NCBI GenBank assembly: GCA_013043685.1
Contig: JABDNT010000070.1
Location: 1-43,066 of the forward strand
From: Flavobacteriaceae bacterium
GTDB taxonomy: Bacteria > Bacteroidota > Bacteroidia > Flavobacteriales > Flavobacteriaceae
Reading direction: 5' to 3'
DNA: 43,066 nucleotides
Of the stretch, positions 1-7,832 are shown one piece after another. The notes under the pieces are model-generated. The model saw nothing but the letters and a program-made list of their open reading frames with translations. It was not told where the DNA came from and did not search any database. How positions within the stretch are numbered: the stretch's first letter is position 1; every line of letters starts with the position of its first letter. The position numbers and the translations under genes are program-made.

Positions 1-296
1 ATAAAATCCAAACTCTCATCGACCTGAGCTTTCGTATAGCTCCGTGTACCATGCTTTAATGCTGCTGCGGTTAATTGTGCCAGTCCGGCCTGATCCCCAT
101 CGTAGATGGCACCTGCCGGTAATATAGCCGAAACACTAATGAGCGGAACATCGCGCTGTTCCATCAAATAGACGGTAAGGCCATTATCCATCTGGTATGT
201 GGTGAATTCGGGCAGTGTATAATTTTGGGCGTTTATGCTATTCAGGCTAACCGCCAACACACAAACAAATATGAGTATCTTAGATATTCTTTTCAT
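1..296 (-). CDS. M16 family peptidase-like protein, N-terminal fragment (cut by window edge)
   Basis: Only the first ~98 residues are in the window; the gene continues past position 1. It starts at ATG 294-296 with a signal peptide (MKRISKILIFVCVLAV...) ending near NAQ, so it is exported. The rest matches the start of an M16 (pitrilysin/insulinase-like) domain: a TYQMDNGLTVYLMEQ strand, then AGLAQLTAAALKHGT where active members carry HxxEH. The zinc motif is absent, so I infer the non-catalytic partner of the active M16 protein encoded immediately upstream (4 nt between that gene's stop and this start). Such active/inactive pairs are common in Bacteroidetes and probably act together in the periplasm. 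The family call is fairly sure; the inactive status rests on this fragment only. Confidence 0.8.
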   Translation of the reverse strand, partial: MKRISKILIFVCVLAVSLNSINAQNYTLPEFTTYQMDNGLTVYLMEQRDVPLISVSAILPAGAIYDGDQAGLAQLTAAALKHGTRSYTKAQVDESLDF

Positions 297-300
297 AGTT

Positions 301-1614
301 TTATTCATCTACATTAGCTTTTAGCACACCTACCGTCCGGTTGCTTTTTCTGAAATATTCCTTTGCCACCCGCTGTACATCTTCAGCAGTTACTTTATTG
401 AAGTTGTCCGGTGCCTCGAACATCTTTTTATAGTCACCAAAAAACACCTCGTAGGTACCAATGTTGTTGGACTTTCCATTGATGGTCTCGATCTGGCCGT
501 AGAATTCCATCAGTTTCTGATTCTTGATCTTCTGCAATTCCTTTTCAGTAATTCCATCAGATTTTATCTTCTCCAGTTCCTCGTAGATAGCCTTTTCAAT
601 GTCGGCTTCGTTCACGTCCTTACCGGCAGGCGCATAGAAATAGAAGAGGTGCGGATCGAAGCTTTCTCCGTACGAAGTAAAGATCGCCGTGGTAAGTTGC
701 TTTTCACTTACGAGCGTAGTGTACAACCGTGACGACTGTCCGCTGGACAGGACATCACTCAGTATGCTTAATGCGTAATAGTCCTTGTGTTTTGCCTCCG
801 GCGTGCGGTATCCCATTACCAGATAAGGACTGGCCACATCTTTCTGAACCGTAATACGACGTTCCCCGGTTTGCTTTGGTTCGGCAATGTAGATCTTGGG
901 TGGCGCTTCCTGTGCGGGAATACCTCCAAGGTATTTCTCTGCCATAGCTTTTACATCATCGAATTTAATAGCGCCCGACATGACCACCACACAGTTATTA
1001 GGTGCATAGTAGGTCTTGAAATAATGCTCCAGGTCTTCCTGCTTCCAGTTCTTCATATCGTCCAGGTAACCTATCACAGGCCAGTGGTAAGGGTGTTCCT
1101 GGAATGCCGTTGCGTTCACCGACTGAATGATATTCCTCCAGGGTGAGTTCTCCAGCCCGGTACTGCGCTCACTGATAACAACGCCACGCTCACTTTCTAC
1201 CATTTTCGGATCGATGCTCAAGGCAGATATCCTGTCGGCTTCAAGATCGAAGATCACGCCGGCAGCTGAGGTTGGGAACCAGTTGGTATATACCGTTACA
1301 TCCTTGGTGGTATAGGCATTATTTGCCCCACCATTGAATTCCATTACTTGATCGAACTCTTTTGGGCCGTACTTTTTCGCACCGTTGAACATCATGTGTT
1401 CAAAGAAGTGGGAGATGCCAGTTGTTCCCTGTCCTTCGTTACGGCTTCCTACTTTATAGAAGAGGTACATATTGGCATTGGGAATTGAGAAGTCTTCCAC
1501 CACCAGGAATTTCATTCCGTTTTGAAGTGTAAAGGATCGCACATCTTCCGCTTTCATCTGGGCATGGGCAACCATGCTTATTGAAAGAAGAAGAAGTAGT
1601 AGTATTTTTTTCAT
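301..1614 (-). CDS. M16 family zinc metallopeptidase, catalytic, secreted
   Basis: This 437-residue protein has an N-terminal signal peptide (residues 1-18, ending AHA). The inverted zinc motif HFFEH lies at residues 69-73, with the third ligand likely Glu149 in GVVISER, the spacing expected of M16 peptidases. The length fits a single M16 unit of two half-barrel domains. It should cleave peptides in the periplasm or at the cell surface. The next gene downstream is a second M16 protein lacking the zinc motif, so the two probably form a pair in one transcript. The start ATG at 1612-1614 is followed directly by a lysine-rich signal sequence, which supports it. The substrate is unknown. Confidence 0.93.
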   Translation of the reverse strand: MKKILLLLLLSISMVAHAQMKAEDVRSFTLQNGMKFLVVEDFSIPNANMYLFYKVGSRNEGQGTTGISHFFEHMMFNGAKKYGPKEFDQVMEFNGGANNAYTTKDVTVYTNWFPTSAAGVIFDLEADRISALSIDPKMVESERGVVISERSTGLENSPWRNIIQSVNATAFQEHPYHWPVIGYLDDMKNWKQEDLEHYFKTYYAPNNCVVVMSGAIKFDDVKAMAEKYLGGIPAQEAPPKIYIAEPKQTGERRITVQKDVASPYLVMGYRTPEAKHKDYYALSILSDVLSSGQSSRLYTTLVSEKQLTTAIFTSYGESFDPHLFYFYAPAGKDVNEADIEKAIYEELEKIKSDGITEKELQKIKNQKLMEFYGQIETINGKSNNIGTYEVFFGDYKKMFEAPDNFNKVTAEDVQRVAKEYFRKSNRTVGVLKANVDE

Positions 1615-1767
1615 ATTCGGTATAGATTTTATTTTTTTGAAGAATGCTAAAGGTAACTATTTCTTTCCCTTTTTTATAATAATTGATTGAAACTGCTTTG
1701 ATGTACACCTCCTTGCTGATACAATTTTTGTAGTTTTAATAGCAGCAATCAACTTAAACCAATAATT

Positions 1768-2196
1768 ATGAAAAAAACAATTCTACTTACACTACTCGTG
1801 ATGTTCATTTCACTGGGCAGTTTTGCCCAGGAAGGCTTTATTGGAGAGATCAAGCTCTTCGCCGGTAATTTTGCCCCAAGAGGATGGGCCTTTTGCGATG
1901 GACAATTATTAGCGATCTCCGGCAATTCCGCTTTGTTCTCGATACTGGGAACTACTTATGGCGGGGATGGACGAACTACCTTCGGACTGCCGGACCTGAG
2001 AGGCCGTGTTCCTGTAGGGCCACGCAACGGACAGGGTATGACCGATGTAAGACTCGGTCAGAAATTTGGCCCGTACGAGAATAAAAAACCCGATGGTTCA
2101 TCGGAGAGCCCGGCGAGCGCCAGGAAGGTTAAACAGGGAACTCTTGGTTTGAATTATATTATTTGCCTCATCGGGGTATATCCTTCGAGGAATTAA
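1768..2196 (+). CDS. Secreted tail-collar domain protein, internally shortened
   Basis: A signal peptide (residues 1-20, ending SFAQ) precedes a phage tail collar / microcystin-dependent-protein-like domain: GEIKLFAGNFAPRGWAFCDG, then the GTTYGGDGRTTFGLPDLRGR core, and a family-typical end LNYIICLIGVYPSRN. The family is usually longer; the central stretch that normally carries a GGxExVTLT...MPxHxH segment is replaced by a short polar stretch (about residues 108-126). The reading frame is intact, so this is an in-frame shortening rather than a broken gene. Role unknown; such secreted proteins are common in Bacteroidetes outside phages. It is divergent from the M16 pair, with a 153-bp shared upstream region. 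Confidence 0.85.
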   Translation: MKKTILLTLLVMFISLGSFAQEGFIGEIKLFAGNFAPRGWAFCDGQLLAISGNSALFSILGTTYGGDGRTTFGLPDLRGRVPVGPRNGQGMTDVRLGQKFGPYENKKPDGSSESPASARKVKQGTLGLNYIICLIGVYPSRN

Positions 2197-2233
2197 GGAT
2201 TTTATCTTTTTTTTACAATATACGTTCTGTTCA

Positions 2234-2259
2234 TTTCTTTTGGGCGATGCAAAAAAGAA
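2234..2259. repeat. Short hairpin repeat, copy A (GGGCGATGC loop)
   Basis: TTCTTTT and AAAAAAGAA arms flank the sequence GGGCGATGC. The same loop sequence in inverse orientation occurs in a second hairpin at 8033-8061, whose arm tips differ but still pair. It lies just downstream of the tail-collar gene and may act in mRNA 3' end formation. Confidence 0.6.
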
Positions 2260-2311
2260 GGGAAGAAATCATTTTAGACTAGCTAGAAAATGAAGAGATA
2301 GAAAAAAAAAT

Positions 2312-2335
2312 AAAACCCACCAATCGGTGGGTTTT
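2312..2335. terminator. Bidirectional rho-independent terminator
   Basis: A perfect 10-bp stem, AAAACCCACC / GGTGGGTTTT, encloses the loop AATC. On the minus strand it is followed by a run of T (complement of the A-rich stretch 2300-2315), so it should end transcription of the M61 gene. On the plus strand it follows the tail-collar gene. Confidence 0.85.
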
Positions 2336-2349
2336 ATTTGTTCCTATTT

Positions 2350-2420
2350 GGTCACTTCGACACTTCGACAGGCTCAGCGCATCGCTCCGCTCAGTGACCT
2401 CTGGTGGTGTCGCTCAGTGA
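2350..2420. repeat. Intergenic CTTCGACAGGCTCAG-type repeat
   Basis: The stretch contains ACTTCGACA twice, GCTCAG twice, and inverted ends GGTCACT (2350-2356) and AGTGACC (2393-2399), followed by a further GTCGCTCAGTGA. Similar TTCGACAGGCTCAGTGACC-like sequences are scattered in flavobacterial intergenic regions (recalled, not searched). Function unknown. Confidence 0.55.
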
Positions 2421-2428
2421 ATTTGATA

Positions 2429-4315
2429 TTATCCTTTCAACCACGCTTTACGCAAGTTGACCTGGACTTCGGTAGCATCTTCTTTAGGCTGAAGGCTTGA
2501 ACCCGTGGTATAAGATTGCGTAGTGGTGGTCTCGATGAGCACTTCCTCGCCTTCACGTTCCAGTTTTACACTGATCTCTGTACCAGGCTGCCACATGTAT
2601 ACTTTCTGAAAGATGTCGTTCGCGTTTTCCATGGTAAGTTCAACACCATCGACCGCTTTTATCACATCGCCCGATTGTACCCCTTGCTCTGCCCAGAAGC
2701 TGTTGTTGGCCACCTGGTCGTTAAAGAAGACCCCACGTATCGGGTCGCCTTCTACAATAAGTGCAGCTCCGTTCTGGATATAATTCGTTTCCACCTGCCC
2801 GGACACAAATTCCAGTCCCATTTTTGCGAAGAACGCATCGTAATCGATAGGGGTGGTTCCTGCCACATGGGTGTCCAGGAACTCACGGATCGACGGATAG
2901 GTGAGGGCGGTGATCTCATCGAACAGGCTGTCGTCCTCGAACGGCTTGTTCTTGCCGTATTTGTTTGATAGCTCTTTCATGAGGGAAAGGATGCCTCGCT
3001 GGCCGTCGCTTTCTTCGCGCATGAGGATATCGATGCACATCCCGATCAGTGCTCCTTTCTGGTAGACATTATAGTACTGCCGGGCATAGGGTTGGGCGAG
3101 CACGTTCTCACTCATTTCAGTAAAGCTCATGCTGTCGTTCATCATCCGGGAGGTCTGGATCTTGCCCATCATATTGGCATAGAACTCCTCTTCGGAAATA
3201 AGCCCTTCGTACACCTGGAAGTGGTTGGCGAAATATTCGGTCACACCCTCGTACATCCAGAGATGCTTGGAGAAGGTGGGTTCGTGATAGTCGAAGTAAT
3301 GTACATCCTCCGAGTGGATAGACAGCGGACTCACAATATGGAAGAACTCGTGTGAGACGATGTCTATAAGGCTTTCCGAAAGCCCTTCTGCCGGTATGGC
3401 CTCGGGCATCACGACCACGGTAGAGGTGTGGTGCTCCAGGGCTCCAAATCCTTTTGGGGATTCAGGGGTTCCTTCCGAAAGGTAGAGGTAAATGTCGTAG
3501 CGCGGCGTGCTGTCCAGGTCGCCCAGGTAGGTTTTCTGTGCCTGCATCATGGTCGCCATGGTCTCTTTCAGGCTGGTGGCCGAGTGCATGCCGTTGGGCG
3601 AAAAGACGCTTAGCACCACCTTGATCCCGCTGAGGTCGAATTCCTCCACGGAAAGTTTGCCGTACATCATGGGGTTGTCTGTAATATCGAAATAACGCGG
3701 CGCGTAGTAGCTGGTGGTCACGGTGTTGAATTCTGTATTTTCCTTTTCAGCGGTGGTCTCCAGAGCCGAGGTACGCACAAAATCCGCCGGGGCGGTTACG
3801 TCCAGGTTATAGGCGCTGTTCTTTAGCGAATCGAAATAACCGATAAAACCGTGCAGGTTGAGCACGTAGTTGTCTTCTTCTATGTTGGTCCCGGCCGGGG
3901 AGAAGGGCGTATCGCCGCCAAGGCCGCCCATGGTCTCTATATCGAAGGTATCGTTTACGTAGTAAGTGATATAGTCCAGTTCGCTGCCATTGGGGATCAC
4001 CCAGGTATTGGTATCGGTCTTAGTGAATTCCAGCTCGTTGCCGGAGTAGTCTATGGCTTTAAAGTCTTCTACGAACTTCCCGAAATCTGAAACCGAGTAA
4101 GTCCCCTGCACCACTTTGGGCAGGCGATAGGTCACGTTGTCTTTTTGGAAGCGCCCGGGATTCACCGTTACCGGAACGCGGTCGTTCTCGGTTGCGGAGA
4201 GGTTAATGGTAATATCGATGTTGTTATTGTCCTGATTGTTCAGGGTGGTCCCGGCATAGGAGGGAACTGCCAGTAGCAGTGCCAGGGCTATAATAGCCAG
4301 TATTTTAAGTCGCAT
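2429..4315 (-). CDS. M61 family metallopeptidase with C-terminal PDZ domain
   Basis: The protein has 628 residues from ATG 4313-4315, chosen because a signal peptide (MRLKILAIIALALLLAVPSYA) begins there; an earlier in-frame ATG at 4357 would add a polar 14-residue extension. M61 glycyl-aminopeptidases have an N-terminal beta domain, a thermolysin-like zinc domain and a PDZ domain. Here HEFFH lies at about residues 322-326, the third ligand Glu in MYEGVTEYF near residue 356, and a PDZ-like stretch (GVQSGDVIKAVDGVEL) near residues 530-600. It is probably periplasmic and cleaves peptides. It stands alone, with the terminator at 2312-2335 downstream. Confidence 0.92.
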   Translation of the reverse strand: MRLKILAIIALALLLAVPSYAGTTLNNQDNNNIDITINLSATENDRVPVTVNPGRFQKDNVTYRLPKVVQGTYSVSDFGKFVEDFKAIDYSGNELEFTKTDTNTWVIPNGSELDYITYYVNDTFDIETMGGLGGDTPFSPAGTNIEEDNYVLNLHGFIGYFDSLKNSAYNLDVTAPADFVRTSALETTAEKENTEFNTVTTSYYAPRYFDITDNPMMYGKLSVEEFDLSGIKVVLSVFSPNGMHSATSLKETMATMMQAQKTYLGDLDSTPRYDIYLYLSEGTPESPKGFGALEHHTSTVVVMPEAIPAEGLSESLIDIVSHEFFHIVSPLSIHSEDVHYFDYHEPTFSKHLWMYEGVTEYFANHFQVYEGLISEEEFYANMMGKIQTSRMMNDSMSFTEMSENVLAQPYARQYYNVYQKGALIGMCIDILMREESDGQRGILSLMKELSNKYGKNKPFEDDSLFDEITALTYPSIREFLDTHVAGTTPIDYDAFFAKMGLEFVSGQVETNYIQNGAALIVEGDPIRGVFFNDQVANNSFWAEQGVQSGDVIKAVDGVELTMENANDIFQKVYMWQPGTEISVKLEREGEEVLIETTTTQSYTTGSSLQPKEDATEVQVNLRKAWLKG

Positions 4316-4427
4316 AATTACGGTTTTTGATTGAATCTTATTTTCAATAAGACTCAAATGTGGGGAAAATGTTACGAAGGGGGGTTGGTTTTAAGATTTG
4401 TTTGGGAGTTGAAGAGGGAAAAACGTT

Positions 4428-4575
4428 ATTAACGGTTAGTGTATGATTAGTTGCGGGATGGTTCGCGAGAAACATTCAGCTGTTGGCTAAGATAATTAAT
4501 GCGTGTGAATTTCTGGTGAGTAATCCCGATAGCTATCGGGACCGCAGCAATTAATTATACACCTTGTTAGGTACA
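4428..4575 (-). repeat. attC-like recombination element 1 (last of array)
   Basis: Read on the minus strand it begins TGTACCTAACAA (4575-4564) and ends near CCGTTAATAAC (4435-4425), resembling the R'' (RYYYAAC) and R' (GTTRRRY) cores of integron attC sites. R' fits the consensus less well. Between them, 4439-4456 (GTGTATGATTAGTTGCGG) pairs with 4542-4562 in a long imperfect stem. The inner loop carries a perfect 18-bp palindrome, TCCCGATAGCTATCGGGA (4524-4541). It lies directly after the stop codon of the cysteine-synthase-like gene, as an attC does in a gene cassette. Confidence 0.7.
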
Positions 4576-4578
4576 GTG

Positions 4579-5490
4579 TTATTTATATATATCGCCTTTG
4601 AGGTATTTTAATCCGGAGTCACAAATCACCGTCACTATTCTTTTTCCAGGTCCTATAACTCGAGCTCTTTGAATCGCAGCCCAAACATTTGCTCCTGAAG
4701 TGGCTCCTCCAAAAATGCCCTCTTGAACCGCCAATTTTCGACACATATTATAGGCATCTTCATCTTTCACAGGAATTATTTCATCTGCTAAATCTAGTCT
4801 GCAGATGGATGGAACAAAACCAATTCCCATTCCTTCAAGCTTATGACCGCCACCCATGTACCCACCGGATAGAGCTCTTACATAAAAGGGTTCAGTGGCA
4901 ATACACTTTATATTGGGTATTTCTTCTTTTAAAATTTCTGAATTTCCTGAGAAACATCCACCAGTACCTACACCGGCTATAAACTCATCAACATTTTGAT
5001 CTAGTTCTGATAAAATTTCGTAAGCCATGCTGTGATAACCTTTCTTGTTATCAACATTATTGAATTGATCTATCCAAAATGTATTATCATTCTCGTTAAG
5101 CTCTTCTATTCTTCCCTCCATTGTCTTTATGAGTTCAGCAGTTATATTCCCATTTTCACTTGGGATAATTTCCACATTTGCTCCAAAAGCCCTCATCGTT
5201 TGAATTTTTTCTTCCGAAAACGCATCAGATGATACAAAATGAGCGCTATAGCCTTTGACCGAACAGACCATAGCAAGTGAGCTTCCAGTGCTCCCTCCGG
5301 TATATTCAATTACCGTTCCTCCGGGTCTTAGATCTCCACGATTTTCGGCTGCTTCAATCATTGAAAGAGCCATTCTATCTTTCATACTGCCAGTTCGATT
5401 TGAGCTTTCTAATTTCACATATATATCTGCGCTATTAGGCTCCACTATTTTTTGCAATTTTACTAATGGCGTATTTCCTATTGCTCTCAA
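4579..5490 (-). CDS. PLP-dependent cysteine synthase family protein (cassette gene)
   Basis: This is a fold-type II pyridoxal-phosphate enzyme of 303 residues related to O-acetylserine sulfhydrylase and cystathionine beta-synthase. It shows RAIGNTPLVKL at the N-terminus, the cofactor lysine in NRTGSMKDRMA (Lys37), and a glycine-rich phosphate loop GVGTGGCFSG. The usual TSGNTG substrate loop is TGGSTGS (residues 64-70), so the exact reaction is uncertain. No ATG or GTG is available: the frame opens after a TAG and the best start is TTG 5488-5490, 16 nt from the cassette boundary. The gene is AT-richer than its surroundings and lies between two attC-like elements. It is not next to other cysteine genes. 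Confidence 0.85.
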   Translation of the reverse strand: MRAIGNTPLVKLQKIVEPNSADIYVKLESSNRTGSMKDRMALSMIEAAENRGDLRPGGTVIEYTGGSTGSSLAMVCSVKGYSAHFVSSDAFSEEKIQTMRAFGANVEIIPSENGNITAELIKTMEGRIEELNENDNTFWIDQFNNVDNKKGYHSMAYEILSELDQNVDEFIAGVGTGGCFSGNSEILKEEIPNIKCIATEPFYVRALSGGYMGGGHKLEGMGIGFVPSICRLDLADEIIPVKDEDAYNMCRKLAVQEGIFGGATSGANVWAAIQRARVIGPGKRIVTVICDSGLKYLKGDIYK

Positions 5491-5505
5491 TTCTTGTCTG
5501 TTTAT

Positions 5506-5642
5506 TGTACCTAACGGTCTCGGCTATGAGTAGTTGCGTGGTTTAGCACGAAACTTTGCAAGTACATACCAAGCTGAAAATCCGCGAGGATTTTCAAAAG
5601 TAGGCAAGAACAAGTAATTACTTATAGCCATTGTTGTACTCA
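5506..5642 (-). repeat. attC-like recombination element 2
   Basis: On the minus strand it runs from TGAGTACAACAATGG (5642-5628) to GACCGTTAGGTACA (ending 5506). GGCTATGAGTAGTT (5522-5535) pairs with its near-complement at 5613-5629. Inside is a perfect hairpin GAAAATCC-GCGA-GGATTTTC (5576-5595). The stop codon of the GH32 gene (5640-5642) overlaps its edge, typical of compact cassettes. Length about 137 bp, within the known attC range. Confidence 0.75.
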
Positions 5643-7244
5643 GTTTTCTTCCCCCTTTTTGTTCCATATACTTTTCAAAGGATGTATTTCAGCATTAATG
5701 ATATTACAGGTTCCATCATTAGCTAATAACGAAATAGTATTGAATTCTTCTGAAGGAAAGAAAATACTTGTAAAACTTAACTCCCCGTTATTGATAAAAA
5801 TTTCAACAGAAGCAGCATCAATGATCAGGCGTATATTCATTTTTTCTTTTTCAAAACCAATTGGTGCACTATGAATATTTTTGAAGAAATCTTCGGAAAA
5901 CTTATGCGTACTGGAATTGGTTCTATCGACGAACATTTTTCCCTCCCTTTTATCAAATTTAATTAAAATGTTTTCGCCTAATTCATTTTGAAGTTTAATC
6001 CCAAATGAATTGGCTGTTGTTTTCTTTAAATTAACCGTTATGTCTAGTTCAACTTGCGAAGCAGAAAATGAACCTTCCAAAACCTTTTCTCCTATGATCT
6101 CTAATTGATTAAGAGCAATAGATGCTCCTCTTAACGCTTGAAACTCCCTTATGGGTAAGCTGTGTAAAGAATATTTTGATTTTGATTTCACCAAAGTTAA
6201 TTCCCTTGGCAGAGTCATCGCACTTCTCCAGTTTTCTGTTGGAACAATTTGGGCATATTGCCAATTGGACATCCACCCAATCCCTAGTATTCGACCATCA
6301 TCTTTGGGTACATTATTCCAGGTTATAAAGGCATAATTGTCTGTTCCCCAGTCCAGCCATTCTTGATTTTCAACCTCGCTTTTAAATACTGTTCCATCAA
6401 ACTCACCAATGAAATAAGAAGTAGCGGTACCATCGTTTGGTGCATTTTTTTGAATACTTACGATTAATACCCATTTATGTTCGTTAGTACCCACAACATT
6501 CATTGGAAACAAATCGGGACATTCCCACAAGCGTTTATCCCCTTCAATCCCAAAATCTGAAAGAAATTCCCAATCAATAAGGTTAGCTGATGCATAAAAT
6601 TTCACTCTGTCATAGGCTGCCAGTACTAATATCCATTTTTGTGACGGTTCATGCCAAACTACTTTTGGGTCTCTAAAATCTTTGATCTTTTGGGTATTGG
6701 GAATGACAGGATTGCCTGCATATTTAATCCATTCATAACCACCATCTAAGCTATAAGCAATACTTTGTTTTTGAAAATCATTTGTTTTCGCTTTCTCACC
6801 AGCGATGTTATGGTGGGTAAATGTTGCTATTATTGGAGGATTATCATTAGTTCCTAATTTTGAAGTATTATTTTTATCAACAATAGCTCCACCAGAAAAG
6901 ATATATCCCAGTGAATCTGGAAATAAAGCTATTGGAAGATGTTTCCAATGAAGCAAATCGTTTGATTCGGCATGTCCCCAATGCATTGGCCCCCAAACTA
7001 TACTATCTGGAAAATACTGGTAAAAAAGGTGATATTTGCCCTTATGATAATACAAGCCATTTGGATCATTCATCCAATTCGACTCAGGAGTAAAATGAAA
7101 TTGCGGTCGATGAATTTCCTGATATAGACTTTGAGTTCTGGGGTGAATCGCTATTTCTTCCCTGTGATTTTTTTTGCATCCGAATATGGATACAAATATT
7201 GCAGTCATCACTATTAATATCATTAAATTATTATACTGCTTCAT
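5640..7244 (-). CDS. GH32 family lipoprotein (levanase/sucrose-type fructosidase; cassette gene)
   Basis: This 534-residue enzyme is predicted to hydrolyse beta-fructosides such as sucrose, inulin or levan. A lipoprotein signal ends at Cys23 (FVSIFGCKKN), so it is membrane-anchored. The GH32 catalytic triad is complete: nucleophile Asp60 in WMNDPNG, the stabilising Asp in FRDPK (about 190-194), and acid/base Glu241 in ECPD. The C-terminal third is the usual beta-sandwich. ATG 7242-7244 lies only 12 nt inside the cassette boundary. The gene is AT-rich, flanked by attC-like elements 2 and 3, and has no fructan transporter or kinase next to it. The family is certain; the exact substrate is not. 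Confidence 0.95.
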   Translation of the reverse strand: MKQYNNLMILIVMTAIFVSIFGCKKNHREEIAIHPRTQSLYQEIHRPQFHFTPESNWMNDPNGLYYHKGKYHLFYQYFPDSIVWGPMHWGHAESNDLLHWKHLPIALFPDSLGYIFSGGAIVDKNNTSKLGTNDNPPIIATFTHHNIAGEKAKTNDFQKQSIAYSLDGGYEWIKYAGNPVIPNTQKIKDFRDPKVVWHEPSQKWILVLAAYDRVKFYASANLIDWEFLSDFGIEGDKRLWECPDLFPMNVVGTNEHKWVLIVSIQKNAPNDGTATSYFIGEFDGTVFKSEVENQEWLDWGTDNYAFITWNNVPKDDGRILGIGWMSNWQYAQIVPTENWRSAMTLPRELTLVKSKSKYSLHSLPIREFQALRGASIALNQLEIIGEKVLEGSFSASQVELDITVNLKKTTANSFGIKLQNELGENILIKFDKREGKMFVDRTNSSTHKFSEDFFKNIHSAPIGFEKEKMNIRLIIDAASVEIFINNGELSFTSIFFPSEEFNTISLLANDGTCNIINAEIHPLKSIWNKKGEEN

Positions 7245-7255
7245 ATCAATGTAAT

Positions 7256-7315
7256 TGAGTACAACGGTCTCGTATAACCGTCAGTTTTAATTGCGGTTAT
7301 ACATTGTTAGGTGTA
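7256..7315 (-). repeat. attC-like recombination element 3 (59-base-element size)
   Basis: On the minus strand it reads TACACCTAACAAT ... GACCGTTGTACTCA, about 60 bp. A perfect 9-bp stem, GTATAACCG (7272-7280) with CGGTTATAC (7294-7302), encloses a 13-nt loop. R'' ACCTAAC matches RYYYAAC; R' GTTGTAC has one mismatch to GTTRRRY. It is the clearest and shortest of the set. Confidence 0.8.
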
Positions 7316-7782
7316 GTTTTTATACGTTTTCGAAAATACAGAAAGAACACAATAGATAGGACTATGGCCAATATAAACGAGGCATGCACCAGACTTTTGG
7401 GAAGTAATTCAAGCAAATCAGATACATCCGTCCCACTTCTCCATAATCCGCCTTGATAGTTATAAATTAAGTCAACAATTGGAGAACCAAACCCAAAAAG
7501 TAATATTTCATTATAAAACCTGGCAGGTCTTTTGAACGTAAGTATTAAACTGGTAATAAAAACTAATATTAAATCAGAAAAAAAGGGTGCAGACTCAGTT
7601 AACCATGTTGTATCTCCTGAGTGTTTTACATATCCGAAATAAAAACCAAGTTCTTCATGAATTCCTGGGAGTAACTTTAGTTCTAGGATTTCCGCACCTT
7701 CTAGATAAGCCATAAGAGCATGACTTCCCTCATGTCTCGATGTAGTCCAAAGGATAAACGCTATTATGATAATAAATCTCAT
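7297..7782 (-). CDS. Membrane protein with HExxH motif, possible M50-like peptidase (cassette gene)
   Basis: ATG 7780-7782 gives 161 residues; an upstream TTG at 7806 would add eight. The N-terminal hydrophobic segment runs into HEGSH (residues 17-21), followed by ALMAYLEGAEILELKLLPG, the layout of M50-type intramembrane zinc proteases. Two or three more membrane segments follow. A third zinc ligand is not obvious, and the protein is short for M50, so activity is inferred only. The last residues (TTPNNV) and the TAA stop are encoded by the R'' end and stem of attC-like element 3, so insertion or loss of that element would change the C-terminus. Confidence 0.7.
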   Translation of the reverse strand: MRFIIIIAFILWTTSRHEGSHALMAYLEGAEILELKLLPGIHEELGFYFGYVKHSGDTTWLTESAPFFSDLILVFITSLILTFKRPARFYNEILLFGFGSPIVDLIYNYQGGLWRSGTDVSDLLELLPKSLVHASFILAIVLSIVFFLYFRKRIKTTPNNV

Positions 7783-7832
7783 ATTATTGTCGACATCCTC
7801 AAACAAAGATGTTTCGCTCTATATTTTAAAAT

